Source of the DNA: Pseudomonadota bacterium
GTDB lineage: Archaea > Thermoplasmatota > SW-10-69-26 > JACQPN01 > JAJPHT01
Direction of reading: 5' to 3'
DNA length: 64,000 nucleotides
Assembly (NCBI GenBank): GCA_021325135.1
Contig: JAJPHT010000039.1
Span: forward strand, 1 to 64,000
How positions within the stretch are numbered: the first letter of the stretch is position 1; the number at the start of each line of letters is the position of its first letter. Below the pieces are notes generated by a model that saw only the letters and a list, made by a program, of their open reading frames with translations, ran no database searches and was not told the origin of the DNA. Positions 48,179 through 57,153 of this stretch are shown piece after piece. A program made the translations under genes and the position numbers.

Positions 48179-49602
48179 CCGCGCAGCAGCGCCTCTTCGG
48201 CCGCGTCGATGCGCCCGCGCGCCGCGCGCTCCGCCTGGCGCAGCGCCACGGTGCGCGCCTGCGCCGTGGCGATGGCCTCGCGCACGCGCGCGGGCGCCGT
48301 GCCGCCGGGGCTCGTCTTGCGCGCGGCCGCGTCGCGCGGGCCGAAGCCCGCGAGGTCCGCGCCCGCGAAGGCGGGGTGCGCCGCGGCGAGCGCGCCCAGG
48401 CCCTTGCCCGTGCGCTCGGCCTCCTTCACCAGCGAGCCCACGACGTGGTGCGCCTCGCGGAAGGGCGTGCCCCGCTGCGCGAGGAGGTCCGCAAGCTCGG
48501 TGGCCTCCAGGAAGCCCAGCGCGAGCGCATCCTGCATGCGCGCGGGCACGGGCTCCAGGCCGGCCACCAGCGCGCGCGCCATGCGCAGGCTCTCCAGCGC
48601 GTGGAGCGCGGAGCGCATCGCGGGCGCCTTCGCCTCCTGGAGGTCGCGGTTGTACGCCAGCGGCAGGCCCTTCAGGATCGATAGCACGGCCTGGAGCGCG
48701 CCGATCTCGCGCCCCGCGCGGGCGCGCAGCAGCTCCGCGCTGTCGGCGTTGCGCTTCTGCGGCATGATGCTGCTCCCCGACGTGTAGGCCTCCGGCAGGC
48801 GCAGGAAGCCGAAGGCGGGGCTCGTGAAGAGGACGAGCTCCTCGCCCAGCCCCGAGAGGTGGACCGCGGCGAGCGCGCCCACGAACGTCGCCTCCGCCGC
48901 GAAGTCGCGGTCGCTCACGGCGTCCAGGCTGTTGGCGAACGCCCGCTCGAACGCGAGGCGCTCCGCGGTGCGGCGAGGGTCGATGGGGAAGGAGGTGCCC
49001 GCCAGCGCCGCGGCGCCCAGGGGGCTCGCGTTGCAGCGGCGAAAGGCGTCCATCGCGCGCTCCGCGTCGCGCATCGCGCGCTCGGCGTGCGCGTGCAGCG
49101 CGTGGCCCAGCGTGACGGGCTGCGCGGGCTGGACGTGCGTGTAGCCCGGCATCGCCGCGTCCGCGGTGGCCGCCGCCTTCGCGAGGAGCGCGTCTGCGAG
49201 GTCCAGCGACGCGGCCGCCAGGTCCAACAGCACGCGCCGCGTCCAGAGGCGCAGGTCCAGCGCGACCTGGTCGTTGCGGGAGCGCGCCGTGTGGAGCTTC
49301 CCGGCCAGCGGCCCCACGAGCTTGGCGAGGTGCGTCTCCACGTTCATGTGGACGTCCTCCAATTCCTCGCGAAGCTCGACGCGCCCCTCGCGCAGGTCCG
49401 CGTAGGCCTGGCGCAGGCCCCGCGCGATGGCGTCGTGCTCCGCCGCCGTCAGCACGCCCGCGTCGCGCAGCGTGGCGACGTGCGCGAGGCTGCCCACCAC
49501 GTCCTCGCGCACGAGGAGCGCGTCCTCCGCGAGGCTGCTGCTGAAGGCCAGGAACGCCTTGTCGGGCGCCTCGTCGAAGCGGCCGGACCAGGGGTTGCTC
49601 AT
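48175..49602 (-). CDS. argH: argininosuccinate lyase
   Basis: 475 residues, normal length. Splits argininosuccinate into arginine and fumarate, the last step of arginine synthesis. N-terminal NPWSGRFDEAPDKAFLAFSSS, then ARSRNDQVALDLRLW, HVQPAQPVTLGHAL, and the catalytic loop TSGSSIMPQKRNADSAELLRA of the fumarase/aspartase superfamily. ATG at 49602; GGAATAGCC about 32 bases upstream is a likely TATA element. argG is not in the window. Confidence 0.95.
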   Translation of the reverse strand: MSNPWSGRFDEAPDKAFLAFSSSLAEDALLVREDVVGSLAHVATLRDAGVLTAAEHDAIARGLRQAYADLREGRVELREELEDVHMNVETHLAKLVGPLAGKLHTARSRNDQVALDLRLWTRRVLLDLAAASLDLADALLAKAAATADAAMPGYTHVQPAQPVTLGHALHAHAERAMRDAERAMDAFRRCNASPLGAAALAGTSFPIDPRRTAERLAFERAFANSLDAVSDRDFAAEATFVGALAAVHLSGLGEELVLFTSPAFGFLRLPEAYTSGSSIMPQKRNADSAELLRARAGREIGALQAVLSILKGLPLAYNRDLQEAKAPAMRSALHALESLRMARALVAGLEPVPARMQDALALGFLEATELADLLAQRGTPFREAHHVVGSLVKEAERTGKGLGALAAAHPAFAGADLAGFGPRDAAARKTSPGGTAPARVREAIATAQARTVALRQAERAARGRIDAAEEALLRG

Positions 49603-49681
49603 GCGCGGGCCATCCTGGCCTCCGCACTTGAGGCTATTCCCGTTCGCAAGGTTGATGGCGGCGCCGGGGGAGTCCCCGCCG

Positions 49682-49870
49682 ATGGGCGACGCCGCGCGGC
49701 GGGCGTATCATGCGAGGACCACGCCAGCCCAGCGCTTCGACGAAGGCCTCCGCCTCGCTGACGCGGCGATGCGCGCCGCCCTCCGGGAGGAGGGGTTTCC
49801 CGAGACGTTCGTCAGCGAGGAGCAGGCGCGAGCCGCATTCCGCGCCCTCCTCCGCAGGAGCCGCCGATGA
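49682..49870 (+). CDS. small antitoxin-like protein
   Basis: 62 residues from ATG at 49682 (an ATG at 49655 is in frame), with GGGGAG 9 bases upstream. Helical: TTPAQRFDEGLRLADAAMRAAL and EEQARAAFRALLRR. Such short proteins often precede nucleotidyltransferase-fold toxins. It overlaps the next start as ATGA, so the two are coupled. Confidence 0.6.
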   Translation: MGDAARRAYHARTTPAQRFDEGLRLADAAMRAALREEGFPETFVSEEQARAAFRALLRRSRR

Positions 49871-50415
49871 GCGTTCCGCAGGACCTGGCGTTCCTCCTCT
49901 CGCGCCTTGATGGCGAAGGGCTCGCCGCGATGGTCGTCGGGGGCCTCGCCCTGGACGCCCTCGGGGTCCCGCGCTCGACCCTGGACGTCGATCTGCAGGT
50001 CGCCGCGCCCCAGGGGCTTCACCGGGACGCCTCCGTGCTCTACGGATGCATCGTCGAGGAGTGGACGCGCGACCCGGTTTTCGGCCAGGACGTCGTCATC
50101 CTTCAAGCCCCGACGGGCGCCACGCCCTTCGAGCTCTTCTTCGCGACCCATTGGCTGCCCCGCCAAGCGCTGGCCAGGCGGGTCGAGATGGACAGCCCTC
50201 TCCTGGAGCGTCGCGTCTGGGTCCCCACTCCCGAGGACTTCGTCCTCCTGAAGTCGGCCTACATGGCCTCGCCCGCGCGCTCCCGCGCCAAGGCCGCGCA
50301 GGACGGGGTCGACGTGGAGGGCGTGGCGCGGCTGCACGACCTTGACCGGTCCTACGTCGAGGAGAACGCGCGGCGCCTCGGCATGTGGGAGCGCCTCGCG
50401 CCCCTGCTTTCCTGA
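49867..50415 (+). CDS. nucleotidyltransferase-fold protein (AbiEii/MNT-like)
   Basis: 182 residues. GGLALDALGVPRSTLDVDLQV carries the nucleotidyltransferase GG...D-x-D core, and EDFVLLKSAYMA lies downstream as in AbiEii/DUF6036-type toxins and related proteins. Coupled to the small helical protein by a 4-base overlap, which is the usual arrangement of such toxin-antitoxin or regulatory pairs. Activity (transfer of nucleotides to tRNA or protein) is inferred only from family. Confidence 0.75.
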   Translation: MSVPQDLAFLLSRLDGEGLAAMVVGGLALDALGVPRSTLDVDLQVAAPQGLHRDASVLYGCIVEEWTRDPVFGQDVVILQAPTGATPFELFFATHWLPRQALARRVEMDSPLLERRVWVPTPEDFVLLKSAYMASPARSRAKAAQDGVDVEGVARLHDLDRSYVEENARRLGMWERLAPLLS

Positions 50416-50483
50416 GCGCATTGCGCAACCCCGCCGCCACAACGGTCAAATGGGCACACCGGCAGGTCGGGCCGAGCCCAGCC

Positions 50484-52067
50484 ATGCCCAGGCCCTTCCT
50501 CGTCACGGTCCTCCTCGCGCTCGCCGCCGCGCCCGTCCTCGCGGGGTGCCTGACCTCCAACGGACCCAGCGCCACCACGGCGTCCACCGCCGCGGCGCCC
50601 GCCATGAACGAGACGTGGTACGCGAAGGCGCTGGCCCACGAGAAGGACCACGACCACAAGGACGTCTTCCAGCACATGAACGCCAGCACGCCCAACTTCC
50701 AGCTGCTGGGCCACGACTTCCTGCTCACGGAGGCGTACAAGGGCGCGCCCGCGTTCGGTTACGGGTGCGGCGGCACGGCGACGCGCGCGGACGGGCACCG
50801 CTACGTCGTCGTCAACGGCTTCCAGAACGACCTGACCTTCGTGCTCGTGGACGTGACCAACGCCACCGAGCCCAAGAAGGTGGGCGAGTTCTACGCCCAG
50901 GGGCTCGGCTCCTACGACGCGGACATCACGCCCGACGGCAAGTACGTCGTGCTGGCGTTCGACGGCATCCTGCGCCAGCCCGGCGGATCGGGCATCATCG
51001 CCCAACCCGCGCTCGGCTTCCGCAGCGCGTGCGTCGACGAGCGCTTCGCGCTGCCCGACCTCGCGTTCACCAACGGCATCGTGCTCGTGGACATCAGCAA
51101 CCCCGAGAAGCCCGCCTACTCGGACTGGGACCCCTCGCCCGGCTTCAACCTGCACAGCGTGAGCACCGCCAGCGTCGACAACGTGACGTGGGTCACCGGC
51201 AGCGAGCTTGGCTTCACGCACGACACGTCGTACTGGGTCTTCGACCAGATCGTGGACACGCCCCTGGGCCCCAAGCTCGCGCGCATGTCCACCTTCACGA
51301 TGCCGCCCGTGACCATGGGCGACGGCGTCGCGATCCCGCTCACCAACGGCCACACCGACGTGTTCATCGCCAAGCACCCCCTGGACAAGAAGACCTACGC
51401 CTACCTCGCGGCGTGGGAGGGCGGCGTCATCACGCTGGACATGAGCGTCGCCCAGGCCCCCGTCATGGTGGGCATGTGGACGCCGCCCGCCGCGAGCCCC
51501 ACCGCGGACCTGCCCACGGGCGGCGGCTTCCTGGACTCGGGCCCGTGCTATCACAACGCCGTCCACGAGGTGCTGGCCGCGCCGGAGGCGTGGGACGGGC
51601 ACCACTACATCTTCGCGGGCCAGGAGTGCCCCATGAAGACCGACACCAAGACACCCGGCGGGCAGGTGTTCGTCATCGACAACACGGACCCCTCGAAGCC
51701 CAAGACCGTCGGCGAGTGGCACCTCCCCGAGGACACCGGCGTCTGGACCGTCGAATACCAGGCCAGCCCCCACTACCTGGCCCTTTCCAACCGCACCCTC
51801 TTCGTGAGCGACTACCACGCGGGCGTCTGGGCCGCGGACGTGAGCAACGCCACGCTCCTGAAGTCCCCGCCCAGCATCGGCGTGTACCTCCCGGCCATGG
51901 TCCCGCAGGTCCCGCCCAAGAAGAACGACACGCTGCCCTTCGACGAGCAGGTGGACGTCTTCCCCGACGGGACCCTCGTCATCAACGAGGACACCACCGG
52001 GCTCTACGTGGTGCGCTTCGACGCGACGAACCCCGCTCCTGCTGCGCCGCCGTTCAAGTACAGTTGA
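50484..52067 (+). CDS. LVIVD-repeat-type lipoprotein, paralogue 2
   Basis: 527 residues, lipobox VLAGC (Cys22). Same blade pattern as 45605-47269: FVLVDVTNATEPKKVGEF, IVLVDISNPEKPAYSDW, HSVSTASVDNVTWV, GGVITLDMSVAQAPVMVGMW, VFVIDNTDPSKPKTVGEW, FVSDYHAGVWAADVSN. A His/Asp-rich stretch (HEKDHDHKDVFQH) follows the lipobox. The two paralogues are about 3.2 kb apart with argH and a toxin pair between, so they arose by an old duplication. Surface-anchored, function unknown. Confidence 0.75.
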   Translation: MPRPFLVTVLLALAAAPVLAGCLTSNGPSATTASTAAAPAMNETWYAKALAHEKDHDHKDVFQHMNASTPNFQLLGHDFLLTEAYKGAPAFGYGCGGTATRADGHRYVVVNGFQNDLTFVLVDVTNATEPKKVGEFYAQGLGSYDADITPDGKYVVLAFDGILRQPGGSGIIAQPALGFRSACVDERFALPDLAFTNGIVLVDISNPEKPAYSDWDPSPGFNLHSVSTASVDNVTWVTGSELGFTHDTSYWVFDQIVDTPLGPKLARMSTFTMPPVTMGDGVAIPLTNGHTDVFIAKHPLDKKTYAYLAAWEGGVITLDMSVAQAPVMVGMWTPPAASPTADLPTGGGFLDSGPCYHNAVHEVLAAPEAWDGHHYIFAGQECPMKTDTKTPGGQVFVIDNTDPSKPKTVGEWHLPEDTGVWTVEYQASPHYLALSNRTLFVSDYHAGVWAADVSNATLLKSPPSIGVYLPAMVPQVPPKKNDTLPFDEQVDVFPDGTLVINEDTTGLYVVRFDATNPAPAAPPFKYS

Positions 52068-52135
52068 GCCGGGCCGGGCTTCTGCTTGGGGCTCAGGCCC
52101 CCAATCTCCCTGCTTCACGACGGGAGGGGCTCGCG

Positions 52136-52205
52136 TTTTTCCCCGTCCGTCGCGTCGTGGCGTCGTCGCGTCACGGGGGGAAAGGGGGTGAAGCCCCCAG
52201 CGGAG
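52136..52205. repeat. T run, GTCGTGGCG cluster and GC hairpin
   Basis: Within a 271-base gap. T5 at 52136-52140 may end the lipoprotein message. CGTCGCGTCGTGGCGTCGTCGCGTCACG (52149-52173) is the third member of the GTCGTGGCG family in the window. GGGGG-TGAA-GCCCCC (about 52185-52199) is a hairpin like the arms of the palindromic elements. Confidence 0.5.
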
Positions 52206-52338
52206 AAACGCGACCCTCTGCTATCACCGCTCCATCGATGGCGCCGCAAGGACGCAGCCACCCGGCCAGCGCGACCGACGAGGCGGCGAGAAGCGTCTTA
52301 GCGGGCGTCCTTTCGAGGGTCAGCTCGGTGAACCAGAG

Positions 52339-52536
52339 ATGCTGACTGCACTCGCCGCGACGTTCGGCATGCCCGGGGGCCTGTTGGGGCTCATCGTGCT
52401 CTTCCTCGTGCTCGCGCTGATCGCCTACGTGCTCGGAGCCCGGGGGGTGGCCGGCTTCTCCATGGAGCTGGCGCGCATCCTCATCGTGGTCTTCGTGATC
52501 CTCGCCGTCCTGGCGCTGATCGTAGGCGTCATCTAG
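52339..52536 (+). CDS. DUF1328-like small membrane protein
   Basis: 65 residues with two transmembrane segments separated by a short Gly/Ala loop (VLGARGVAGFSMELARI), which is the pattern of DUF1328/YtjA proteins. GGTGA lies 6-8 bases before the ATG at 52339. Its TAG overlaps the stop of the convergent surface protein. Function unknown in all organisms. Confidence 0.75.
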   Translation: MLTALAATFGMPGGLLGLIVLFLVLALIAYVLGARGVAGFSMELARILIVVFVILAVLALIVGVI

Positions 52537-54110
52537 CGCCGGCGCAGCAGAAGCGCAGCGCCCGCGACGCCCAGCGCCACCAGCGCGAGGGCGGGCTCGG
52601 GCGCGCGCTTCTCGCCCGCGGAGCCACCGATGGCCGCCGCGGAGACGACCTGCCCGGGCGCCACCTTGGCGTGGAACACGATGGGCTGCCCGGGGCCGTC
52701 GGGGCCCTGGAAGACCACGGGCTCGGCGTCGGTGGGCGCCGCGTCGACCTGCACCGTGTAGTCGCCCGCGTCGGGGAGGAGCACCGTGGCGTGCGTGAGG
52801 CCCGACTCGTGGGTGTGCAGCTTGAAGTTGTAGAGGGCGGGCTGGCCCTTGGCGCCGATGGTCACGTCGACCTCGCTGTGCTCGATGGCGCCGCCGGGGC
52901 CCATGACGCTGAAGGTGAGGTTGGCGGGCTGGCCCGCGACGATCTTGTCAAGGCCTTGGACGCTCACGGTGCCTTGCGCAGTGCCGGCGCCCGGGCTGCC
53001 CGTGAGGGAGAGGGGCGTCACCGGAGGAAGCACCTGGACGTGGAAGGGCACGGTGACGTGCGCCGATCCGTCGTTGGCGGTGAGCGTGCCGTCGTAGGCG
53101 CCCGGCGCGCTGGGGACGTAGAGGTACTCGAAGTGGCCGTCGTACTCGTGGAGCGACTTGCTCTGGAACACGGTGCCGCGGGGGCCGTGCAGCTCGAAGG
53201 CGAAGTCCACGTGGGGCATGGGCATGCTGTCGTTGCCCTCCACGAGGCCCGAGAGGCGGATGGGGTCGCCCATGCCCACCTGGTTCTGCGGGTCGTACAT
53301 GCCGTGGAGCGTGAGGCCGCCGGAGGACGCGGTCGCGCCCGCGGGGCTCATCACGTCGTCCTGCGACTGGGGCAGGCCCATGGGGTCGGGCGCGGCGGGG
53401 AGGGCAAGGGGGCCGGCGGTGAAGGAGGCGTCCGCGACGACGGCGCGCACGTCCGTGCTCTTGCCGGTGCCGAACGCCTTGTAGGCCGTGACGTGGAGCG
53501 CGTAGTCGCCCGGCGCGTCGAAGGCCTGCGTGAGCTTGATGGGCTCCTCGTGGATGTGCGCGTGCAGGCGCGAGACGAGCGCGCCCGTCGCCTTGCTGCG
53601 CCACTCCAGGAGCGCGTCCGTGTGGGGGATCGTCTTGCCGTCGGGGCCCACGATGTCCAGGACGACGTCGGCAGAGTTGCCGTTGTCCATGGTGGGCGCG
53701 GCCTTGACGACGGCCTTGGCGACGGTTTCATTCGCGGCCTGCACGGCGTCGCCCTCGAAGAGGCCCATGCCCATCTTGCCGCTCATGGCCATGACCTTGT
53801 AGTGGCCGGGGAAGGGGAACACGAGGTCGAGGCTGAAGAGGCCGTCGTACTCGTGCGTGTCGTTGGTGTGGAACACGGTCTCGTTGTCCAGCGTGACGAG
53901 GAACTCGGCGTTCTGGTGGACGACGGGCATGCCCTTGGCGTCCAGCAGCGCGAAGCCCAGGTGGGTCACGGCACCCACCACGGCGCGGCCGTTGTCGGGG
54001 CCGTCGTGGAGGACCATCGCCATGCCTTCGCCGCCCATCATGCCTTCGTGCTGGGCCGACGCAAGCGGGACGAGGGCGAGGACGGCCGCGAGGGCAAGCT
54101 GGAACCGCAT
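52533..54110 (-). CDS. anchored surface protein with repeated beta domains
   Basis: 525 residues from ATG at 54110 with a signal peptide (RFQLALAAVLALVPLASAQ). Four to five Ig-like or YtkA-like beta domains with recurring phrases: HEYDGLFSLDLVFPFPGHYKV, HEYDGHFEYLYVPSAPGAYD, HTHESGLTHATVLLPDAGDYTV. Met/His-rich start (EGMMGGEGMAMVLHDG) suggests metal binding, perhaps copper. The C-terminus is APEPALALVALGVAGAALLLRRR in layout: Pro-Glu-Pro, hydrophobic span, Arg cluster, like PEP-CTERM tails of exosortase systems and unlike the PGF tail of 1910-2863. Probably sorted to the cell surface. Confidence 0.75.
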   Translation of the reverse strand: MRFQLALAAVLALVPLASAQHEGMMGGEGMAMVLHDGPDNGRAVVGAVTHLGFALLDAKGMPVVHQNAEFLVTLDNETVFHTNDTHEYDGLFSLDLVFPFPGHYKVMAMSGKMGMGLFEGDAVQAANETVAKAVVKAAPTMDNGNSADVVLDIVGPDGKTIPHTDALLEWRSKATGALVSRLHAHIHEEPIKLTQAFDAPGDYALHVTAYKAFGTGKSTDVRAVVADASFTAGPLALPAAPDPMGLPQSQDDVMSPAGATASSGGLTLHGMYDPQNQVGMGDPIRLSGLVEGNDSMPMPHVDFAFELHGPRGTVFQSKSLHEYDGHFEYLYVPSAPGAYDGTLTANDGSAHVTVPFHVQVLPPVTPLSLTGSPGAGTAQGTVSVQGLDKIVAGQPANLTFSVMGPGGAIEHSEVDVTIGAKGQPALYNFKLHTHESGLTHATVLLPDAGDYTVQVDAAPTDAEPVVFQGPDGPGQPIVFHAKVAPGQVVSAAAIGGSAGEKRAPEPALALVALGVAGAALLLRRR

Positions 54111-54254
54111 GGCGTTCGGTTTCCACCACCTGGGGCGGCTTGAAGAACGTTGTGGCACGCCCCGCACCGATCATGCCAGGGGATTCGGGCATCGTGTGCC
54201 CACATGTGGGGAACGAGTCCAGAGCGGGGGAGCGAACCCCCGCGTCCGGCGGTC

Positions 54255-54449
54255 CTACGGGAGGACAGACGCGCCGTCGACGGCCAGGCTCGCGGAGCCG
54301 TCCGTGCCGACGGAGGCGTCCACGGTGTGGGTGCCGTCCGCGGGGGTGCCCGCGCCGATGGTCTGCTCGAGGTGCACGTTGATGCCGTCGGCCACTGCCA
54401 CGCCGCTGAACGCCAGCATGGCCACGACCGCGAAGAGGACGTACTTCAT
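54255..54449 (-). CDS. small secreted protein
   Basis: 64 residues from ATG at 54449: signal peptide KYVLFAVVAMLAFSGVAVA then a 45-residue Gly/Thr/Ser/Asp-rich part without Cys. GGAG lies 11 bases before the ATG. AT-rich sequence at 54505-54525 is the likely promoter. No family. Confidence 0.55.
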   Translation of the reverse strand: MKYVLFAVVAMLAFSGVAVADGINVHLEQTIGAGTPADGTHTVDASVGTDGSASLAVDGASVLP

Positions 54450-54567
54450 GGGATCAGGTTCTCCGTAGCCCCCCGGGACTTGCGCCCCAGGCAGCACACC
54501 CTTGAATGCTATGGTTGAATTCTCCTTTCTCGTCCACGGCTGAATGCTCGCTTGGATTCTGGGGTCT

Positions 54568-54577
54568 GTTCTAGAAC
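54568..54577 (+). promoter_or_regulatory. promoter element of the Nudix-MBL gene
   Basis: GTTCTAGAAC, a perfect 10-bp palindrome centred about 24 bases before the GTG at 54596. Position fits a TATA-like element for a leaderless gene; the palindrome could also bind a repressor. Confidence 0.45.
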
Positions 54578-54595
54578 GCCTGATGTTCACGCTGG

Positions 54596-56011
54596 GTGCG
54601 CGGCGAGGGGAGGGCGGCGGAAGAGGGCGTCCCCACCGCCACGTTGAAGGCGGAGGCCCCGGCTGCCGCGGCCGTGGAGCGCATCCGGCCCTCGGCGACC
54701 GTGATCCTCGTCCGCCACCACCCCGACCTCCAGGTCTACCTCGTGGAGCGAGGCCAGCGCACGCGCTTCTTCCCGGGCTACCACGCCTTTCCCGGCGGCA
54801 CGCTGGACCCCGCCGACGGCCAGGGCGAGGACGCCCGACGCCGCGCCGCCGTGCGCGAGGTGGAGGAGGAGGTCCGCATCGCGCTGCGCCCCGAGGACCT
54901 CGTGGAGGCGGGCCGGCTCCTCACGCCCCCCTTCGGCCCGCTGCGCTACGACACGTCCTTCTTCGTCGCGGAGCTTCCCAAGGGCGCCGAGCCCCAGGTC
55001 GACGGCGAGGAGCTCGTCTCCGGCGCCTGGTGGCGCCCCGCCGAGGCCCTCGCGCGCTTCGAGCACCACGCCATGCCCATCCCCCCGCCGACGCTCGCCT
55101 ACCTGCATCTCCTGGCGACGCACGGCGACGCGCGCAAGGCCGCCGAGGCCGCGCGGGCCACCGACGGCAAGCCCCACCACGAGAGATTCCGCATCGAGCT
55201 TCACCCGGGCGTCTACGCGCTGCCGCTGCGCACGCCCACGCTGCCCCCCGCGACCACCACGAATTGCTATCTCCTCGACGGCGACCCCATCGTGGTGGTC
55301 GACCCCGGCTCGGCCGATCCCGCGGAGAACGTCGCCCTCACGCACACGCTGGACGGGATGACGCGGGACGGCCGCCAGGGCGTCGTCCTCCTCACGCACC
55401 ACCACCACGACCACACCGGCGGCGCGGCGCTGCTCAAGGAGCGGTACGGCTTCCGCGTCATCGCCCACGCCGCGACGCGCGACGCGCTGCCCGAGGGGCT
55501 CGTGGACGAAGTGGTGGAGGACGGCGAGGAGATGGACCTGGGCGTCTGGGGCCCCCGGCCGTGGACGGTCGAGGTGCTGCACACGCCGGGCCACACGCCG
55601 GGCCACGTCGCGCTGCGCGACGCGCGCTGGGGCGCCATCCTCGCGGGCGACCTCGTGAGCGGGGTCTCCACGATCCTCGTGGACCCCGACGAGGGCGACA
55701 TGGGCCAATACCTGGCCTCGCTGGCGCGCTGCGCTGCGCTGGCGCCCCCGCTGGTCCTGCCCGCGCACGGCCCCGTCATGCCCGGGCGCGCGTTCGCGCA
55801 GACGCTGGAGCACCGCCGCATGCGCGAGGCGAAGGCGCTGGCCGCCTTGCGCGCCGAGCCCCGCGCCGTCGCGGAGATGGTCCCCGAGGTCTACGACGAC
55901 ACGCCCCGCGAGGCGTGGCCCCTGGCGGAGCGCAGCCTGGAGTCGATCCTGCACTGGCTTGCGCGCGAAGGGAAGGCGCAGCGGGCGGGCCAGGGCTGGT
56001 GCCGGACGTAA
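54596..56011 (+). CDS. Nudix hydrolase fused to metallo-beta-lactamase
   Basis: 471 residues in two domains. About 30-190: Nudix, with FPGGTLDPADGQGEDARRRAA and REVEEEVRI completing a Nudix box. About 205-410: MBL with THHHHDHTGG (intact HxHxDH), HTPGHTPGH, LAGDLV and LPAHGP. The C-terminal 55 residues are a winged-helix-like tail as in LACTB2. The NUDT-LACTB2-like order suggests one enzyme for CoA or RNA-end metabolism: Nudix domains of this subtype cut CoA or acyl-CoA diphosphates and MBL may remove a thioester. GTG at 54596 is supported by the upstream element. Confidence 0.85.
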   Translation: MRGEGRAAEEGVPTATLKAEAPAAAAVERIRPSATVILVRHHPDLQVYLVERGQRTRFFPGYHAFPGGTLDPADGQGEDARRRAAVREVEEEVRIALRPEDLVEAGRLLTPPFGPLRYDTSFFVAELPKGAEPQVDGEELVSGAWWRPAEALARFEHHAMPIPPPTLAYLHLLATHGDARKAAEAARATDGKPHHERFRIELHPGVYALPLRTPTLPPATTTNCYLLDGDPIVVVDPGSADPAENVALTHTLDGMTRDGRQGVVLLTHHHHDHTGGAALLKERYGFRVIAHAATRDALPEGLVDEVVEDGEEMDLGVWGPRPWTVEVLHTPGHTPGHVALRDARWGAILAGDLVSGVSTILVDPDEGDMGQYLASLARCAALAPPLVLPAHGPVMPGRAFAQTLEHRRMREAKALAALRAEPRAVAEMVPEVYDDTPREAWPLAERSLESILHWLAREGKAQRAGQGWCRT

Positions 56012-56055
56012 TCCGGCAAGCCTAAGCATGCCCCGCGAGAGAGCCTGCGAGCGCC

Positions 56056-56472
56056 ATGATGCCCGCGTTCACGGTCCACTGGCTCGCGGTGGCCCTCGGC
56101 GTCGTCATCAGCATGGTCGTGGGCGGCGTGACGTTCGCGCGCCCCGTGCTGGGCGACTACTGGATGGGCCTGATCGAGATGCGCGCCGACCGCGTCCGCC
56201 GCGAGGACGCCACGCGCGGCATCGTCGTCGCGCTCGTCCTCGCCCTCCTGCTCAACCTCGGCTTCAACGTCCTCCTGGGATGGACGGGCGCGGCGGGAGC
56301 GGGCCAGGGCGCGTTCCTCGGCCTCCTGGCGTGGCTCGCCTTCGCGGTGCCCACCGCCGTCGTCCATCCCACCTTCGAGGGGCGCCCCCCGATGCTGGCC
56401 GTCCTCTACGTGGGCCAGCACCTCGTGGAGTACCTGCTCATCGGGCTCGCGCAGGGCTGGCTGTCGAGCTGA
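56056..56472 (+). CDS. DUF1761-like membrane protein
   Basis: 138 residues, four transmembrane segments, with FARPVLGDYWMGL after the first, the position of the conserved FG-x(2)-W motif in DUF1761 proteins. ATG at 56056. CCTAAGC about 33 bases upstream may be its TATA element. The 3' end overlaps the convergent thioredoxin-like gene by 35 bases. Confidence 0.7.
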   Translation: MMPAFTVHWLAVALGVVISMVVGGVTFARPVLGDYWMGLIEMRADRVRREDATRGIVVALVLALLLNLGFNVLLGWTGAAGAGQGAFLGLLAWLAFAVPTAVVHPTFEGRPPMLAVLYVGQHLVEYLLIGLAQGWLSS

Positions 56473-56797
56473 GCCACCGCGCGTACCGTTGCCGCGTGAG
56501 CCCCAGCAGCGGCCTCCCCTCCAGCCGCGCCCCCTCGCGCCCTTCTTCGAAGAGAAGCACGGTCGGGCTGATGCGCATGCCCCACGCGTCCCACTGCGCG
56601 TGGTCGCGCTCCTCCACGAGAAGGTCGGTGGCCGCGACCCCCTGCGCGGCGCTCACCTCGAAGAACGCCTGCCGGAACGCCGCGCCGTAAGGGCAGATGG
56701 TGCTCCGCAGCAGGACCGCGATGCGGGGCTCCCTCGCGAGGCGCGAGCGGAGTGCATCGGCCTCGTGGGGTGCGTAGTCGGCGGGCGGGACCAGCAT
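56438..56797 (-). CDS. thioredoxin-fold protein
   Basis: 119 residues. IAVLLRSTICPYGAAFRQAF has a Cys at the position of the first thioredoxin Cys, but the second is missing (CPYG), so at most a monothiol. ISPTVLLFEEGREGARLEGRPL holds the cis-Pro and the following strands. Likely a redox or binding protein of the thioredoxin superfamily. Overlaps the convergent gene at its 3' end. Confidence 0.7.
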   Translation of the reverse strand: MLVPPADYAPHEADALRSRLAREPRIAVLLRSTICPYGAAFRQAFFEVSAAQGVAATDLLVEERDHAQWDAWGMRISPTVLLFEEGREGARLEGRPLLGLTRQRYARWLSSTASPARAR

Positions 56798-56872
56798 CGA
56801 ATTGGCGAAGGGTCCACTCCTCCTGAAGCTTGCCCGTGGCGTTATCCGCTTGCGGGTCCATGGCGCGGGCGC

Positions 56873-57049
56873 ATGAAGACCGTCATCATCGCCATGCTCT
56901 GCATCGGCGCCATCCTTGGCTTGCCCCTCGCCAGCGCCGAGCCTTGCCTCCTGCCTTTCGCGTGCTTCCCCAGCGACCCGGTCTGCGATACCGTCGCCGG
57001 CGTGCTCAACGTGGTCGTTGACACTGTCAACGGCGTGACGTGCTCCTAG
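56873..57049 (+). CDS. small secreted Cys peptide
   Basis: 58 residues from ATG at 56873: signal peptide KTVIIAMLCIGAILGLPLASA, then about 36 residues with four Cys (PCLLPFACFP, PVCDTV, TCS at the end). GTTATCC about 29 bases upstream is TATA-like. The stop is two bases from palindromic element copy B. One of several small secreted Cys proteins in the window. Confidence 0.55.
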   Translation: MKTVIIAMLCIGAILGLPLASAEPCLLPFACFPSDPVCDTVAGVLNVVVDTVNGVTCS

Positions 57050-57050
57050 A

Positions 57051-57140
57051 GGGGGGTTAGGGGGGCGAAGCCCCCTGACGTGAAGAAAAAGTCCAGCAGA
57101 CGACCAAAAACGTCAGGGGGCTGCGCCCCCTGAAACCCCC
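57051..57140. repeat. palindromic element, copy B
   Basis: Left arm with GGGGGCGAAGCCCCC and TGACGT (57076-57081), 28-base core (57082-57109), right arm ACGTCA (57110-57115) followed by the hairpin CAGGGGGC-TGC-GCCCCCTG (57114-57132). Arms match copy A at 8061-8146 in the same order, but the 12-base core word TCGTCTGCTGGA is on the opposite strand. Lies between convergent genes. Confidence 0.65.
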
Positions 57141-57153
57141 GCTTTTGGCGCGC

